Assembly (NCBI GenBank): GCA_022495005.1
Contig: JAGYXB010000438.1
Coordinates: 1 to 64,000, forward strand
Direction of reading: 5' to 3'
Origin: Rhyacophila brunnea
Taxonomy: Eukaryota; Arthropoda; Insecta; Trichoptera; Rhyacophilidae
Length of the DNA: 64,000 bases
Shown here piece after piece: positions 13,301-28,300 of this stretch. Made by a program: the position numbers and the translations under genes. How positions within the stretch are numbered: position 1 is the stretch's first letter; each line of letters opens with the position of its first letter. The notes below the pieces were generated by a model that saw only the letters and a program-made list of their open reading frames with translations, had not been told where the DNA came from and did no database searches.

Positions 13301-16300
13301 AAACTTGGCACTTCAGAAAATCATTACAGGTTTATGCCTATACAAATATGTAATAATATTTTAAAAGTGAATAGATCGGATTAAGTATCTGTATTTTTCG
13401 AACTATCTATGCCCCCCCTGCCGATTATTAGCCCAGATAATCGTGCATTTATCATAGAAGTGAAAATTATACTATTTCTTTACACTCATAATACCAATGT
13501 TGTCATGTCAATAATGATTGATGATCTTAGTATAATATGACTGTGAAGTGAGCAACTAACTTACTACTTTGTGTCAATTATAATGTAAGTGTGAAACAGA
13601 CAATGAAAAAAATATTGAATCAATCTCAGACTCTGTTTGTTTTAAGATTACATTATTGCCGATAAGATAATGAAGCTCACTTGTCTAGGAATGTATTATT
13701 TTTTCACACATGATGACAGCAATATTTAAAAATATATTATCTAGGTACTAATTATAAGATAATATTTAATTTCTTACTCGTCTATACTAACTTCGGTTAC
13801 AACCCAAAAACTACTGGGCCAATAATGATGAGACTTGCACAACTTATAGACTACATTGTCGGTACCAATTTAATATAGCAAGGGTCCGTATACATAACAT
13901 AATGCACTTGTAAAATTTTTTAGTAATACAGTGAAACCCCGATTCTACGATTTTCAAGAGACCCTAAAAAAAGACAATAAACGCGGGATGTACTTATAAA
14001 AAAATGAAAAAAACAGCTAGAGTTCTAGTTTTTTTCATGGGGGGCATTTTAGTTGCGACTTATAAAAATTAGTGATACGAGATGCGAGGCAAGCCTGAGC
14101 CCCGATCGACCTGTGCAAACAAAGCGACGCGACTGTTTATATGTATATATCATGAACTTCTACGAAAGTGAAATGAAAAATATTCAACAAAAACGGTCAA
14201 TCGGGGTAATATTTGTAACGGGACCCTATTATTTAGACGATAGATCGAGGAAAACGATAAATCGGGGAATGGTTAATGCAGGATTATTTAACACTATTCT
14301 TATGGATGTTTGGCGGGACTTTCGATGCACGATCCGTGCAGGAAAACGATTTATGCGAGAACGGTAGATCGGGGTTCCACTGTAATCAAAGTACTGAGTC
14401 TGAAACAAACATCATGATGTATAAAAATGGAACCGGTTGATAAATATATTATTGAGTGAAAATAAAATACTTTTCTCCCTCCTGAATGTGACTGATTATA
14501 CGTTTGAGTTGCGCACGCCGCTCACACCCACCGAACGCTGTCCACTCAGGCCTTACACTTATACAATCAAGTAGTGGATTAATTATTTATTTAATTATAC
14601 CTATATGAGAAAGTTTCAGTTTATTCCAGGGCTTCGAACCGGAACTGAACCGAAGACCGAAACCGAACCGGAAAACAAATATCGGTTTTTTTCGGTTCGG
14701 CACATGTTCAAACACGCGCGTTAACATATTGTGTCAAATTCAAGGCGCAAAGAAAGCATTCACGATAGTTGACGCATATGGACATAATTCTCAAATTTAT
14801 AATATATTATTTAAAAAATTTATGGCTACGGCCGTGCAATGCAGCATAACCATCGGTTTCGGAGCATGGCGCCGGGTTATCATACAAGTACCATAAACTG
14901 TTCTAAATTATGGTAGAAAACAAATTTTTAATACAAATAAAAACATTAGAAATTAATCACTCGAAGCTGAATGGAAAACGCGAGAGACCGTTATTTCTTT
15001 CGAAACGAAAACTGGAACCGAAACGATATATATATTTTAACTTGAACCGGAACGAAAACCGAAACAAAAAAAAAATATCGGTTCAAAGCCCTGGTTTATT
15101 TATTATTAAACCAAAATTTCATTGTGAATTGCTAAAGCCATTGCAAGCGTAGTTTTCAAAGTTTTTGAGTTGTTTCCGTATTAAACTATGGCACCGAGTA
15201 CGAAATGTCAAATATTCATAATATACATACTTATTTGAAAACAGTTGCCAAAGATGGTGGCACGATTCAACCACACCAAAAAGTTACAGAACCATTATCA
15301 AGTCCTGTAATATATTCTTAATAATGCTGTTATTCTCCTTGAACTTGTAGAACGGTGCTGGACTCGAAGATACTTGGTTTCCCCGTGCGTATCGACAACA
15401 AGAAGTATGCCAGGAACGCTTTCTACTTCAACCTTTGTTTTGTCTGTGACGCATGGGCGAGGACTGTACATTATGAACCCGTCGTCAAGAAACTAACGGA
15501 ATACTTGGTAAGACCCTCAATCTTCTTTGGTGATTACCTTCCAACCATAATATAACAGAATTTTCCAACTAGTGAGCGATTGGGAATTATGCCGGAAGAT
15601 ATTGCGTACAGTAAAATTTCGTATACCTACTCAACGTCACACGATTCGTTGAAATTTGAATTTGTTGAATTTTTACTGTTATGTAGCTGTGTGCTGTGTA
15701 CATAAATGGAGCCTTACACGTTATCTCTGTTATAGCGTTTGAAATTATTTAACAAATGTTTGAAACAGTTAAGTTGGTATTTATACTCCACAAACATGAA
15801 CATCATTCGGTTGCCATTCTGATTTTCTTATTCACGGCAACATGAATATGATAATATATTCATTGTGATTACTTACTCGAGTGCAGTTTTACACAAAGTT
15901 TTACTGCCTACTTGTCTACTCATCGTAATGGATTGTCTTTTTATACGCCTTGCAAATTGGTAAATAAATATCATAGCAGTAGTGTGAAGTTCTCAGCAAT
16001 TGAACATGCAATGCGAGGCCACTTGTAACTAATTTCATATCTGGACCAGTGGTCTTTGCTTCAATTTTATACATCTGTGTCTTCAACATCTTTGTATTTT
16101 CAATATTTAGGGTAAAATGAATAATATACGTAATTTTCAATTGCCCCGAATCTGCAGTTTTAATTAAAGTCGCGGCCTGTCAAGTATTTCTGTGGGGCTT
16201 TAATCGTATTTCTGGATAATTTTACTTTTTTCTTGCCCTTTTAAAATAAAATTTGAATACATGTACATGAATTGCACCGTCGAGATGAAATCTGCAAATT

Positions 16301-19300
16301 TTACAACACTCTTAATGCAGACGAATTCGAACAATATAAAGTTTTTGCTCGAAAAATGTCGGTTATTTTTGGATAAACCTACATAATATGTGAACAAACA
16401 TTTTCAATTATGAATATCAATAAAAACTCTATAGGACAAGCATCACCGGTGAACATTTACAACCAATTTTAAAAATCTCAACTACAAAATAAACACCTGT
16501 AATTAACATAATGTTGATAAATGTAAAACAGTTTCATTCTTCTCATTAAATAGTATTTTACTTGCGGCCCGCCGTTCATTTTATATTCCTAATGTGGCCC
16601 TTCATCCAAAAAGTTTGCCCAGGACTGATATAAAGTATTACATTGTGAATAACCACTATTATTAGCATATTAATCTATCTTGTATGTGGTCAACCAGTAC
16701 ATCGTAAATTATTAATCTCGTAGATTGAGCATACAATATAATGTAGTTTTATGCAAACATACTTAATTGTAATTGATTGTTGATTTTGTGCCATAAATCT
16801 CAAGGTAAGATGGCGAATAAACGTCGTAAATCATTGCATGCAATAAACTGTCAAATAACCAAAAACTGGGTGTGATGGTTTATTGGCTCTACTGAATTGA
16901 AGAAAAAAACACTAACTTAGTTATTAGGTTATTACATAAATGTTATCTCATAATTCTTTGTTTTATGATTGTTTGATTAAAACTAAGATATGGTTCAACA
17001 TTGAATTAAGTTTTTTTTTTATTACTTAAATTACTTAAAACAATTTTAATGTCATAACAGTTGTTTTTTTTATTTGCTGTTATCTAGTTGGTGACATCTG
17101 ATTGCAGAGATTATAAAATTTGATAAAACATGATTATATAATATTTTTAAAAGGTGATTAAATACTATGATACAATGTCTCATAAAACAGCCTTGATATT
17201 GACTTTATATCTTAAGAATATGTACTTCGGTAGTAAAAGAATCTTTTTAATGTCTCTAATTTTTTTATTTTTTCATCTCAATACTATTAATTTACAAGTA
17301 ATTTAATTTTTGCTGTTTTTGAGAATATTACTGCACATACATTATTGCCTTCTCTACTTAGTGCAATAAGCAGATGCTCGCCAGGGCCGCCGCCAGAGTG
17401 CTAGGTCAAATCCCCCTTAAGGCTATACTTCAGCTGAGGCATGGTCTAAAAAGATCATGGCTAGGCGATGCGCGGATTGTGCAAATGACGCGTGCCAAAC
17501 GAAATATAATTTGTCATAAAAATCCAACATGCGTCCATTGAATGATATGTTTATTGTTCTATTACTAATAATAATAGTATATTCATTGACATGTTTTCTT
17601 TTTTAAGTACATACGTAAAATTTTTTAGTCATCTTTACACGATTTAAGAATATTTTCATCCGACGCCATGACAAAACAAATCGACGTGCAGACACCTCGA
17701 CTGTCGGTCTCCGATTGGCGACTAGTGAGGAATTTCGTTGCACCTACTGTTGAAAATTATTTGCCGTTTCACTGAAGTACGCTCTTAAATGAAACAACTA
17801 TTTTTAGTGGAAATATGAAGATATATTTTACCTATTGAAATTGAACAGTCTGAATTATAGCGTGAGCGACTCGAAACGTTTGATTTATTTGATGTGGTTG
17901 GTCAATGGAGCCCAGAAGCACAATGAATTTATAAAAAAAAAATTAATTAGATAATTATGCCGCAGTCGATTTCTTTTACTGTCCATGAAACAAACTTATG
18001 AGAGAAATTGTTTTTTCTTGTAATGTTGTACCGCCAAACAAAAATGGTTGGGAATTGCACAGTATAATATTTCAGTTAAAAAATGACCTCAATTTACTGT
18101 TGCTTTTTAAATGTATATACATAACAACGAAAGATAACATATTTTGGCACACAATCACAGCATTTATGTGTATCGACTTATCTACTGATAAAACTTGCAC
18201 TGTACTAGGTCATCGAACTTTAAAGTCCCATTTCTAGGGAGGTCGTTGTTACTTAGAATTTTTCTTCATACAGCACTGAGCCAAAAAAGATGTCAGTTCA
18301 ATAGGGATCCAACGCAATTAAGCCCGGTCGACATGAATCAAAATCAGGTGCAATGTTGCAACTCTCCTCCGTGTGCGCACAATACCGGGACAGTGACGTC
18401 ACACTGCTGGCCGAAACAAATGAAAGAGCAGCTTTTGCACATGTGACTATGCAATATTTTGATACCAGCACCCCATGTCATGTGAAATTTGTTACTTGCG
18501 ACACACTCCATAGCACAGTTCGCCGTGAACTTTCTAAAGAGATGACCGTATACTATATTAATTCAATGTTCATATAGCCGATTTTGGCAAAATTCATGAA
18601 TTCGAGAATGAAAACCTAACCTAACAAATAGTTCAGTATTTTTTTTTTCCGACCATGTCCGATCTTAATAGGATCATATGGGCCTCCACAGAGTAGAGGT
18701 TTGTATTAACAGATTTTGTTTTTTACGAGAAATGGATGTCAGCCACTTGCTCAACCTATTAGGTCCATACCCTGACTCACGCACAGATTGAAAAACAATA
18801 TGTGTATTTGCCAGACCCAGGATTCGAACCTGGGACCCACGGCGTGATAGTCCAACGCTTATGCCGCGCGGCCACCGTGGGTGTTATCGGCTATTTTCAA
18901 AAATTGTTTGCTGCTGGCTTCCTGTAAACTGGCAAGAACCGTGTTTTATTTAGACATGCATTTCGTCACTGTTCTGGCAGAAGACACTAATTCGAAAAAA
19001 TGACATATTGAGTTAGTTATACCAAAATGTTCCTTATTTCAAACTTTACCGTCTGGAAACCTTATTAATAAATAAACCGTCTTTATTTTAAAGTCATCCT
19101 TTTCTCACTTAACTCACTCACAAACTCACATGATAGACCATTTCAAACATTTTAACAACTTCAAAGTCAAATTACTCAAAACTAGTATTCTCCAGTTTGT
19201 GTGTTCTGCCAGAACAGAGACGATTTTATGTCAGTACTATACGATCCAATGAGGTTGGACGGTCTTTAATATACAGCCATATATTTCCGATACAACGGTG

Positions 19301-22300
19301 AATTTCACGGTGAAGTGTGATATGGCGACCTGAATATGTACAAGTTTCCGGACACGAAAATAGACAACTGAATTGTGTTTGGCTCACTTATAGAGAAGGT
19401 TTTCACTTACATTACAATAATATAATTCAATTTTGCAAGGCGTTCTTTGACTGGTTGACTGCTGAGGGCAGGGCTTGGATATATATGTAAATTAGCAAGA
19501 GAGATTATAGTAAACTAGGACATGTTATGATGCATCAGTCACAATATAGAAGTCGATGAATACGTAATAATATTTGTTAGTCTTTATCTAAAGAATAGAG
19601 TTCCTGCCGTGTTGCCAATAGTAAATTTAGTTTTGCTTTTAAACAATACTAATGAGTGTTTGTTTGCAGCTGTCGATGGAGCTAGAGAGTGAGTGGCTGT
19701 CGAAACAGTCTTCGTCTGAGGATGCCGGTTCTCTTGGAATGCTCATGCGGCAAGTCATGCAGGATCTCAACTCCAGAAAGATGTGCACGCTCACAGGTCA
19801 TTCAATTTAAATATATCGTTTTCATTAACTTTTTACTGCCGCTTATTCATTGACTGTTCATTCGTCACCTTAATACTACAACTAGATAACTCTGATTTGG
19901 TCATTGGGAAAATAAAATTTAAACTTCACTTGATTAATAAAAATGAAAAATTGTGATTGTCTAATTGAGAACAATAATTAAATAATGTTCAATTGTATGA
20001 AAAAATACTGTCGATACCTATATTATTTTATTTTATTTTTAATGCATATCATCATCATCATCAGCCGGAATCTATCCACTGCTGGATGAAGGCCTCTTCA
20101 AGTTGCTTCCACTTCTCTCGGTCCTGTGCATTGCGTTGCCACGTACTTCCGCAGAACTTTATCATTTCATCGATCCAGCGGCCTCTAGGTCTACCTTGCG
20201 GACGTTTTGTACTTCTTGGATACCACTGGATGACTAGATTTGTCCAACGATTATCTCTTCTTCGAGCTATGTGTCCAGCCCATCTCCATTTAAGGCTTTT
20301 AATAAACTCTATTACATCGCAAACCCTTATCTGCTTCCTTATCCACTCATTCCTCTTTTTGTCCTTTCGCGTTATGCCCAGCATGCACCTCTCCATACCA
20401 CGTTGTGCTACTCTAAGTTTCTTGATATCTCTTTTACTTAGGGTCCATGTTACACACGCATATGTGATTATGGGAAGCACACACTGGATGAACACTTTGC
20501 GCTTTAGGCACAGTGGACGGTCACTTTTGAAGACATTATTCAGGCGGCCAAAAGCACTCCAGCCTAGCTTTACTCTGCGAACATTTTCATCAAATATGCA
20601 TCCATCTATAGACACTTGTTGTCCCAGATAGATGTAGCTTTTCACCTATTCGAGCTGAGTGCCATTGACGAGGATCTCTTTTTGGCCCGCAAAGCAATTG
20701 AACATGACTTTCGTCTTTGTTACATTTATTTTCAAACCTACTTTGTTGCTTACTTCAGTGAGTTCCTGCATTCTGCTTTGGAGGTCTTCTGAGTCTTGCG
20801 AGAAAATTACTATGTCATCGGCAAAGCGCAGATGATTCAGGTATTCTCCATTTATGGGGATCCCTTTGTCATTCCAGTCAAGTTGCCTGAATAAGTCTTC
20901 AAGGGTAGCTGTAAATAGTTTATCCTTGTCGGACTCCTTTGCTGATAGGAAATCTGCGCGATGGTTTATGGAGATTTACAGATGCTGTTGCGTTACTGTA
21001 TATATTATTGAAAATATTTATATAGCGTCCAGGGATTCCTTGTTTTCTGAGTGCGTCGAGTATTGAACATTTCTTTATCAAATCAAACGCCTTCTCATAG
21101 TCTATAAAACCCATGCATAGTGGCAGTTTGTATTCCTGGTACCGCTCTATGATTTCTCTGACGACTTGGATATAGTCCATAGTGCTGTATCCTCCTCTAA
21201 ATCCGGCTTGTTCTCTCGGTTGGTTCTCGTCTAGTACATTTTGCAGACGGTTTGAGAGAATTTTTGTGAACGTCTTGTAGAGAATAGGGAGTAGACTTAT
21301 TGGACGATAATTAGCTAGGTCTTCTCTGTCACCTTTTTTGTGAAGAATGACAATGCTGGCATTTTCCATACCTCTGGGACATCCTCTTTGCATATGCAGG
21401 CTGTGAACAATTGTGCAAGTACTTCATTTGCATCCTTTCCTGCTTTTTTGAGGATATCTATCGTTAAACCGTCTTCCCGGGGGCTTTCCCACTTTTCATG
21501 TAATTTAAAGCATGGGTTACTTCCCAGGATGTAATTTCGGGAGTATGGTCTTCCGAATTTCCATTTCTCTGAAGATCTAAGTCTATAGTCGTATTGTCAG
21601 TGTCATCACTGTAGAGATCGCTGTAGAACTCTTCAACTCAGCTTAACAAGTGTTCCCAATTTCTGACGATAGAACCATCTTTTGCTTTTAGTGCTGTGAT
21701 TTGACGTTTTCCTATCGACAAGCATTGCTTGTTTTTGTTTAAACTTCTGCCTGCTTTCACAATTGCGTGTATGAGGTTTACATTGAATTTACGAAGGTCT
21801 TCTCTAATCTTCCTTCGGAGGGTTTTGCAAAGTGATGAAAACTCCATATCGTTTTGTGCCTGTCTATGGCTCTTGGTTTTCCTTCTCTGCTCCATAAGAT
21901 TCAATGTTGCCTTCGAAAGCTTGGTGGAAGGTGTAACTTCTGAGCTTTTTACGCCTGTTTTTTCTGCACATTGTAGAATAATATTCGTTATATCCTCCGC
22001 GTTGGATAGGGAAGCGGTTTCGTTCTCATCTAAGAAAGCCGATAGTGCATTTTTGAGTTCATTTTGGAATTCAGTATTGTTCTGCAGGTATACGCGAGCA
22101 TTTGACTTCTTCTGCAGTTTGGATCTTTCTGATTTGACGTTAAATCTTATCTTACATCTCACCATCCGGTGATCACTGCCGGTGTTAAACTGATTGATCA
22201 CCTTACAGTTTAAAAATGTATATTTTCTGTCAGTGAGGATGTAATCGATTTTGCTGGTCCTTCCTGTCAGGCTTCTCCACGTCCATTTACGTGTAGGTTT

Positions 22301-25300
22301 ATGTTGAAAAAAGGAATTCATGATGTGAAGATTGTTGGTTTCAGCAAACTCCACAAGCATGTCCCCTCTACCATCCCTTGAGCCGTGTCCGAAATGTCCG
22401 ACCGCTACGTCATCTCTTTGGTATGATCCAATACGTGCATTGAAATCTCCCATTATGATGTTGAAGTGGCATTTACTTTTATTTTTCAAGGATGTTATTT
22501 CCTCGTAAAACTCTTCCACTTTTTCATCAGGATGGCTCTGTGTCGGAGCATATACTTGCAAAATCTGAATCCGGTACCTAGCATTGATTTTAAGTATCAC
22601 GCTTGCGACCCTGTCAGAAATGCAGTTGAACTCGACTATGCGGTCCCTCCAGGCTTTGTTGACAACAAATCCAACACCGCTCGTGCGTCCTTCATCGGTT
22701 CCTTTGGAATACAGCACATGTCCGCGTTGTAAAGTAATAATACTCTTACCTTTAAGCCTTACTTCGCTGAGTCCGACAACATCCCAGTGGATATTTCGGA
22801 GCTCTTCTTGAAACTCTACAAGTTTGGCATCGCTGGACAATGTTCTTGCGTTATATGTAGCAATGGTCATCTGTTGGCAGCCTTTTCCGGGTCTCCGGGG
22901 ATTGTTAGCACCCTCTGCCTTCCTTCGCTGATCGCTGCCGTGATCAGTATCAGGTTGGCCTCCGGAGAATGAGGGCCGGGTTCTAGAAGTTTTTGTTTTC
23001 ATATGAAGGTTTTGGACACAACACACCACGCTGTCCAGACGGGTTGGTGTGTGGTTTTTCTGTCTGGGTGATCCTTCCCGTAGCCAAAGGTCTCTCGTTT
23101 TAAGGCGCCAGAGTTTCGCCTTGCACCCTTCTCTATTAGCTACAGATATTATGTTGCGTTATACAGCACATTATCTGCATTGCCTGGGGGACGCCACGCG
23201 GAGGCTAGAGATAGGATTTGCTGACTTTCTTGGACAGTGACCCATTAACTTCTGACTTACCTAGTTTTATCATTTTGTGGAGAAGGAAATGTAGAATCAT
23301 TTTCAATAGCTATATCAACAACAGTGAAAATCAAGTTATCTAGTTGTAGTATTGAGGTGACGATATGTTTAAAGATGCCAAAAGATGAATCTTTCTGACA
23401 GATGACCATCAATTTATTGGGGTCAACTTACTCAGTTGCGGGTTAATCGTGATAAAAGAAAGTATCGTAAAAAATTAAGCATCATTTTACCACGTTTTTA
23501 TTAGCTCGTATTCTTGTTTGCCCAGTACAAATTTTTTTCTCGTTTGTCCAATACAAATCTTGCAATCGATTTTTAACTAACTTCCCGACTAGCTAGACAT
23601 TTGAAACTTTTAGAATATATCAGAACATGATGATAATGCATTCTTTTAATACTTTTAGCCATCTTCAAGCAGAATTGAATTCATTTTCAGTTAAGTTTAA
23701 GTTATTTCCGAAAAAAATCGTAAAAAGTAAAACACTATTATTGGTTGCTAAGGGGGTCCTAGCAACTAAATTAATAATATATACGTGCGTTACTATGCAA
23801 ATCAATATGAAATGTCAAAATGACATTTCAGTATTCTATATTTATTCAGTATTTCTATCAAGTACAAAAAATAAAAATTATTAATACATAGAATTGTCAA
23901 GTTTATATGATTCAATAGAAAATTTAAAAACGTGGTATATAAAAAGTTCTTTTTATATTTTATTTATTTGATAATATAGTATAAATTATTAAATTCGCAG
24001 TTCGAAAAAACTTTTTATACATTTTAAGTAATGTTTGTATTCATGGTACTCAGCGCATCTATTCTATACACAAGGCGGCTATCGAGGGCAGTTTATCATA
24101 TTTATGTAACTGTTAGGGACCTTCGAGGGACATTTAGAGAGCGAATATTGTAGGTTCGAAAACAAAATCGTTTACCGAATTCAGGCGGGGTCGTCAAGGT
24201 TTTATTTTTGGGTTTCGTGTACACGGATATATATCAGGGGGTTAAATCATAGGCTGGCCAATTATAGCTCACCAGCTAGACTCTAGGGGTGGCCTTCTAG
24301 ATACCATGCGCCAATTTTTTTCACAGATGAGTTCAGATGCACCATACAACTCAAGCACCTGTTCTACCTTCTTACGTTCACGGTTGAGGTTGGAAAATAG
24401 GGATAGAGGTAGGATCTGCTTCACTTAGGAGAGGAAAAGGAATAACTCAATTACGCAATTAAATTCCTTAATTTATGCCAAAAAACAGACATTTATTGGA
24501 GCACCAATCTACAATAGTCAGAAATGATCTCTTGGACGAGAGGGTGATCGCTGTCATGAACCCCGCTGATGGTGCTACAGCTGCCGGAGAGTCTCGTTTA
24601 GTGAAGATAACTCTGGACCACAGTTGTTGGATGTGATGAGAAAGAGAGAGAGAGAGCGGAATGAAGCACTGAGAGCTTTTGAGCGTTTGGATTTTGCTAG
24701 TCTTTCAATGTTTGGTGTTAAATTTGTCACTGAGAGCAACGGAGAATTCTTCAAATTTGCATCAGTTATTCGCGACCTTGTTTTGCTTTTAATCAGCACT
24801 CAGGTGTTGAAATTATGAAGAAGGATCCAGTTATGGCACCTACTTCAAAAGAATAAGTAGGCGCAAAGATGCCATGCGCCACTTGTAATCATCCAATGCG
24901 TCACGTTTGGCGTATGTGCCACGGTTTGGCCACCACTGAGCTAGAGTGTGTACCTATGATGTTTTCTGAGGTATTTCAAAATTATGTTTTTTGCAATAAG
25001 AATTTTAATAACATTCTTTAATAATGTAGTGTGTATTCAATATTGAATAATAATAAAAAAAAACAACTGTTACCATTTGTAACTAATATTTTTTATATCC
25101 CGTTCTATCTATCTGAATTTGTGGATAGCGACAGATAACACCGGGCCGTCATATCAGTACATATTGCAACCTACCAGTATTACACAAAGTCAAGCAGGAT
25201 ACCTATGTAAATTGGAGAGATTATCTTGTTGCCCACCGGCCGATAATGCCATGATGTCTAAAAATAAATAAGTTATCAATCTCTCTCGTCTGCCCGTGTC

Positions 25301-28300
25301 AATCTCCTGTTTTTTTCCTTTCGAGTGTTATTATGTGCCTGTGAATACATACACACACATTGGTAAGTGCTTCACAAGTGTGTTTACATTGTGGCACATT
25401 TCAGGGTTGCCACCTTTTTCTTATTATGTATTTGTACAGCTTAGACTAAAATTGCCCAGCATTAGCGGACATATATGGAAAAAAAAACCAATACCAATAC
25501 TGTAATAGCCAATAGCCATGTGGTAATATGTGAGGTTGTCATCATCATCATCAGGGATGCGACAACCCGGTGTGGGTCCTGGCCTCCTCCAACAGCTCCC
25601 TCCACCTGTCCCTATATAGTGTGGCCGCTTTCCAATTCGGTACCCCCAGAATACGGCAGTCACTGGCAGCTCCATCCAACCAGCAAATCTTTGGCCTGCC
25701 TCTTCTTCTACGCCCTATTGGATTGCTGGACATCACTCTTTTTGCCGGTTCATTGTCATTCATACGGTGCACATGATCTAGCCATCGCAGTCTCCCAATA
25801 TCAATTGATTGAACTGCGCTGCAATCTTCGTACAGCCCGTAGAGCTCAGCATTATATCTTCCAGAAACAATTGGTGCCGTCCCTGATCGGTCCATATATA
25901 CGGCGGAGAATTTTTCTTTCAAAGATGTTCAGGGCTCGTTCATTTCGGTTAATGTCCAGGTTTCCGATGTGTAGGTGAGCATTGGCTTTACAAGTGTCTT
26001 GTAAAGAGTGCTTTCAGTTCGGCGAGATAGTATGCGGGACTTTATGTGAGGTTGTGGGTGTTGCAAATTTACATGTTGCTTGGACTCAGTGTATGGAACT
26101 AATAAATTGAACATTTGGCTGACATTTATTTCTCTGTATCCGGAAATTTGTACATGTGCAGTTCACCGTATCACACTTCACGGTGAAATGTTGTATCGGA
26201 AATATATGGTCGTACATTAAAGACCGTCCAGCCTCTTTGGGTATAGTACTGAAATAAAATTCATGTCGAATTAAAACACGGTTCTTGTCGGTTTACAGGA
26301 AGCCAGCGGCAAACGCATTTTGAAAATAGCCGATATACTGGATTATTTGTTAGGTTAGGTTTTCATTCTTGAATTCATGAATTTTGCCAAAATCGACTAT
26401 GAAAATTGAATTAATGTTCATATTGAATCTAATAAAATTGGTGACCATAATATAGTATACGGTCATCTCTTTTTGATAAGAGAGCTCACGGCGAACTGTG
26501 CCACGGTGAAATGTTTTACGTACAATTTACATGTAACCGTTCGTAAAATTGTGCTCACCACTGATTATAGCTGTTTATTTGATTTGGTATTAGTACTGTT
26601 GGTATTTCACAATTAATAAATCGTTGTTGCGCCTTTAAAACAAGCTATGTTCATATTGAATCAAATAAAATTGGAGACCGTATGGTATACGGTCATCTCT
26701 TTCGGATTGAAAGCTCACGGCCAACTGTGATACGGTGAAATGTTGTACGTACAAAAGTACGTAAAGTTAGGCCCATATCTTTAGGACTTACACGCCTAAG
26801 TAAGGTTCTGCATCGCGCTCTTAGTGGTAAGAGATTGTGTTGAAATTCCGTTCAATCCAAGAAGAATTCTAGGACTACTCTCTACCAGGTGTGTTTCTGA
26901 GATCTTTATTCAGATACTATTATTTACGCTCTATTTGTCGTTATTAAACTCATTCAATATATTTATTGTTCTTATAAATACTGTATCCCTGTCGTACGAT
27001 TCGTTATATCTAATCAATTTGGCCAGCGTATTCAATACCCAGCCACATGGGCCGTGTTATGTTATTATCTCTCATTTCCATATTACATTATCACTTGTGA
27101 ATTGTGAGTACGCATTTTGTACTGATTATTCAGCTCACTGCTGTGGTATCCAACGTTGCACGAATATTAATTAATCACTTATCAGCAGGACATCAACTCG
27201 ATGATATAATATATATAGAGGAAGCAATAAAATCGCTTACCGACACTTAGTTCAATAACAAAACACTTTGCCCAAATTGATATGACCTTCATAAATTTAC
27301 GACATAGTATAAAATGAATTTAGAAAGAGGTTTCTCCTATTTAACATTTATTCTATTAACCAAGATCTTCCATGTTTTGTTATATTTTTTTCTCATTACT
27401 GAGGATAGCGATCACTATAGAACAGATTAATAAGGCAGAATTGCAAAAACCTGTTGAATGTGTGTTGCATTTACGTGACAAACTTTACGAGCGTACATAA
27501 GTGAAACGGCAAATAATTTTCAACAGTATGTGGAACGAAATTTCGCAGTAGTCGCCAATCGGAGACTGACAGTAGAGGTGTGAGCACGTCAATTTGTTAT
27601 GTGATGGCGTCGGAGGAATATATTCTTAAATCGTGTAAAGATGACTAAAAAACATTCCGCATGTATTTGAAAAAGAAAACATGTCAATGAATATACTATT
27701 ATTATTATGAATATAATAATAAACATGACATTAAAAGGACGCATGTTGAATTTTTATGACAAATTATATTTCGTTCGGCTCGCGTCATTTGCACAATCCG
27801 CACATCGCCTAGTCACAATCTTTTTAGACCATGCCTCAGCTGAAGTATAGCCTTAATGCATATTATGATAATATTAAAGATGTAAATATCGAACATGATA
27901 TATTCTTTAACACGTGTTTAAATTTTTTTCATTCCGCACTCAAGGTTCGTATCTTCTTACAACTAGACCCAGAAGGTAATGCACTATATTTTTCTGTTCC
28001 CTGGCAATCGCTGAATTATAAGGGTGAGAAATGTTCTTTACTCTCTAACTTCTTCAATATAGAGTCATTTGTGCAATGGCTGTCCATGATATTCAGAGCA
28101 TCCTCTGCTACTACAACATCTATAACACATTGATTCTCTTTCTATCAGATTCTCAGAAAGTTCTAACATCACATAGATTAACTCTTGGACCAGTCTATAC
28201 ATTGTCGTCTCACCAATGAGATTTGATTTTATCGCTGTGTCCATGGAGACACTCTTCCAAACGAAAATCGTACATTTGCCTGCCTTCAGTTTGGGCTCAT

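Larger units (their letters stand above)
18475..19356 (+). mobile_element. Repeat family X, copy E, broken by two nested insertions
   Basis: Family X is recognised by CACAGTTCGCCGTGA near one end, GAATGAAAACCTAACCTAAC in the middle and TTTCCGGACACG at the other end. This copy is split by a SINE (about 18640-18884) and a CGTC-1 MITE (18964-19222). Removing both restores alignment with the copies at 46868 and 58344. It lies in NPRL2 intron 2. Confidence 0.75.
20048..23240 (-). mobile_element. RTE-like non-LTR retrotransposon, nearly full length, inactive
   Basis: The minus strand encodes an apurinic/apyrimidinic endonuclease domain and then a reverse transcriptase, and ends in an ATGATG-type microsatellite (ATCATC repeats at 20048-20060 on the plus strand). 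This layout and tail are typical of the RTE clade. It has an in-frame stop in the C-terminal part, a frameshift in the reverse transcriptase and a further break between the two domains. Its 5' end is approximate. It lies in NPRL2 intron 3, antisense to the gene. Confidence 0.85.
19863..23362. mobile_element. CGTC-ended inverted-repeat element (CGTC-3) split by an RTE insertion
   Basis: The left end, CGTCACCTTAATACTACAAC (19863 on), matches the reverse complement of the right end at 23334-23362 over about 29 bases with one mismatch. The two ends are 3.5 kb apart because a retrotransposon lies between them; without it the host element would be about 0.3 kb. The flanking four bases differ (CATT and ATAT), so a target duplication is not confirmed. 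Confidence 0.6.

Noticed and set aside
14053..14367. 104-codon frame as a gene
   Set aside because: It lies wholly inside a TA-flanked pogo/Tigger-like MITE and has no transposase or other domain.
19993..20631. Plus-strand open frame of 212 codons
   Set aside because: It is the antisense of the RTE reverse transcriptase C-terminus. Only the minus strand carries the recognisable motifs.
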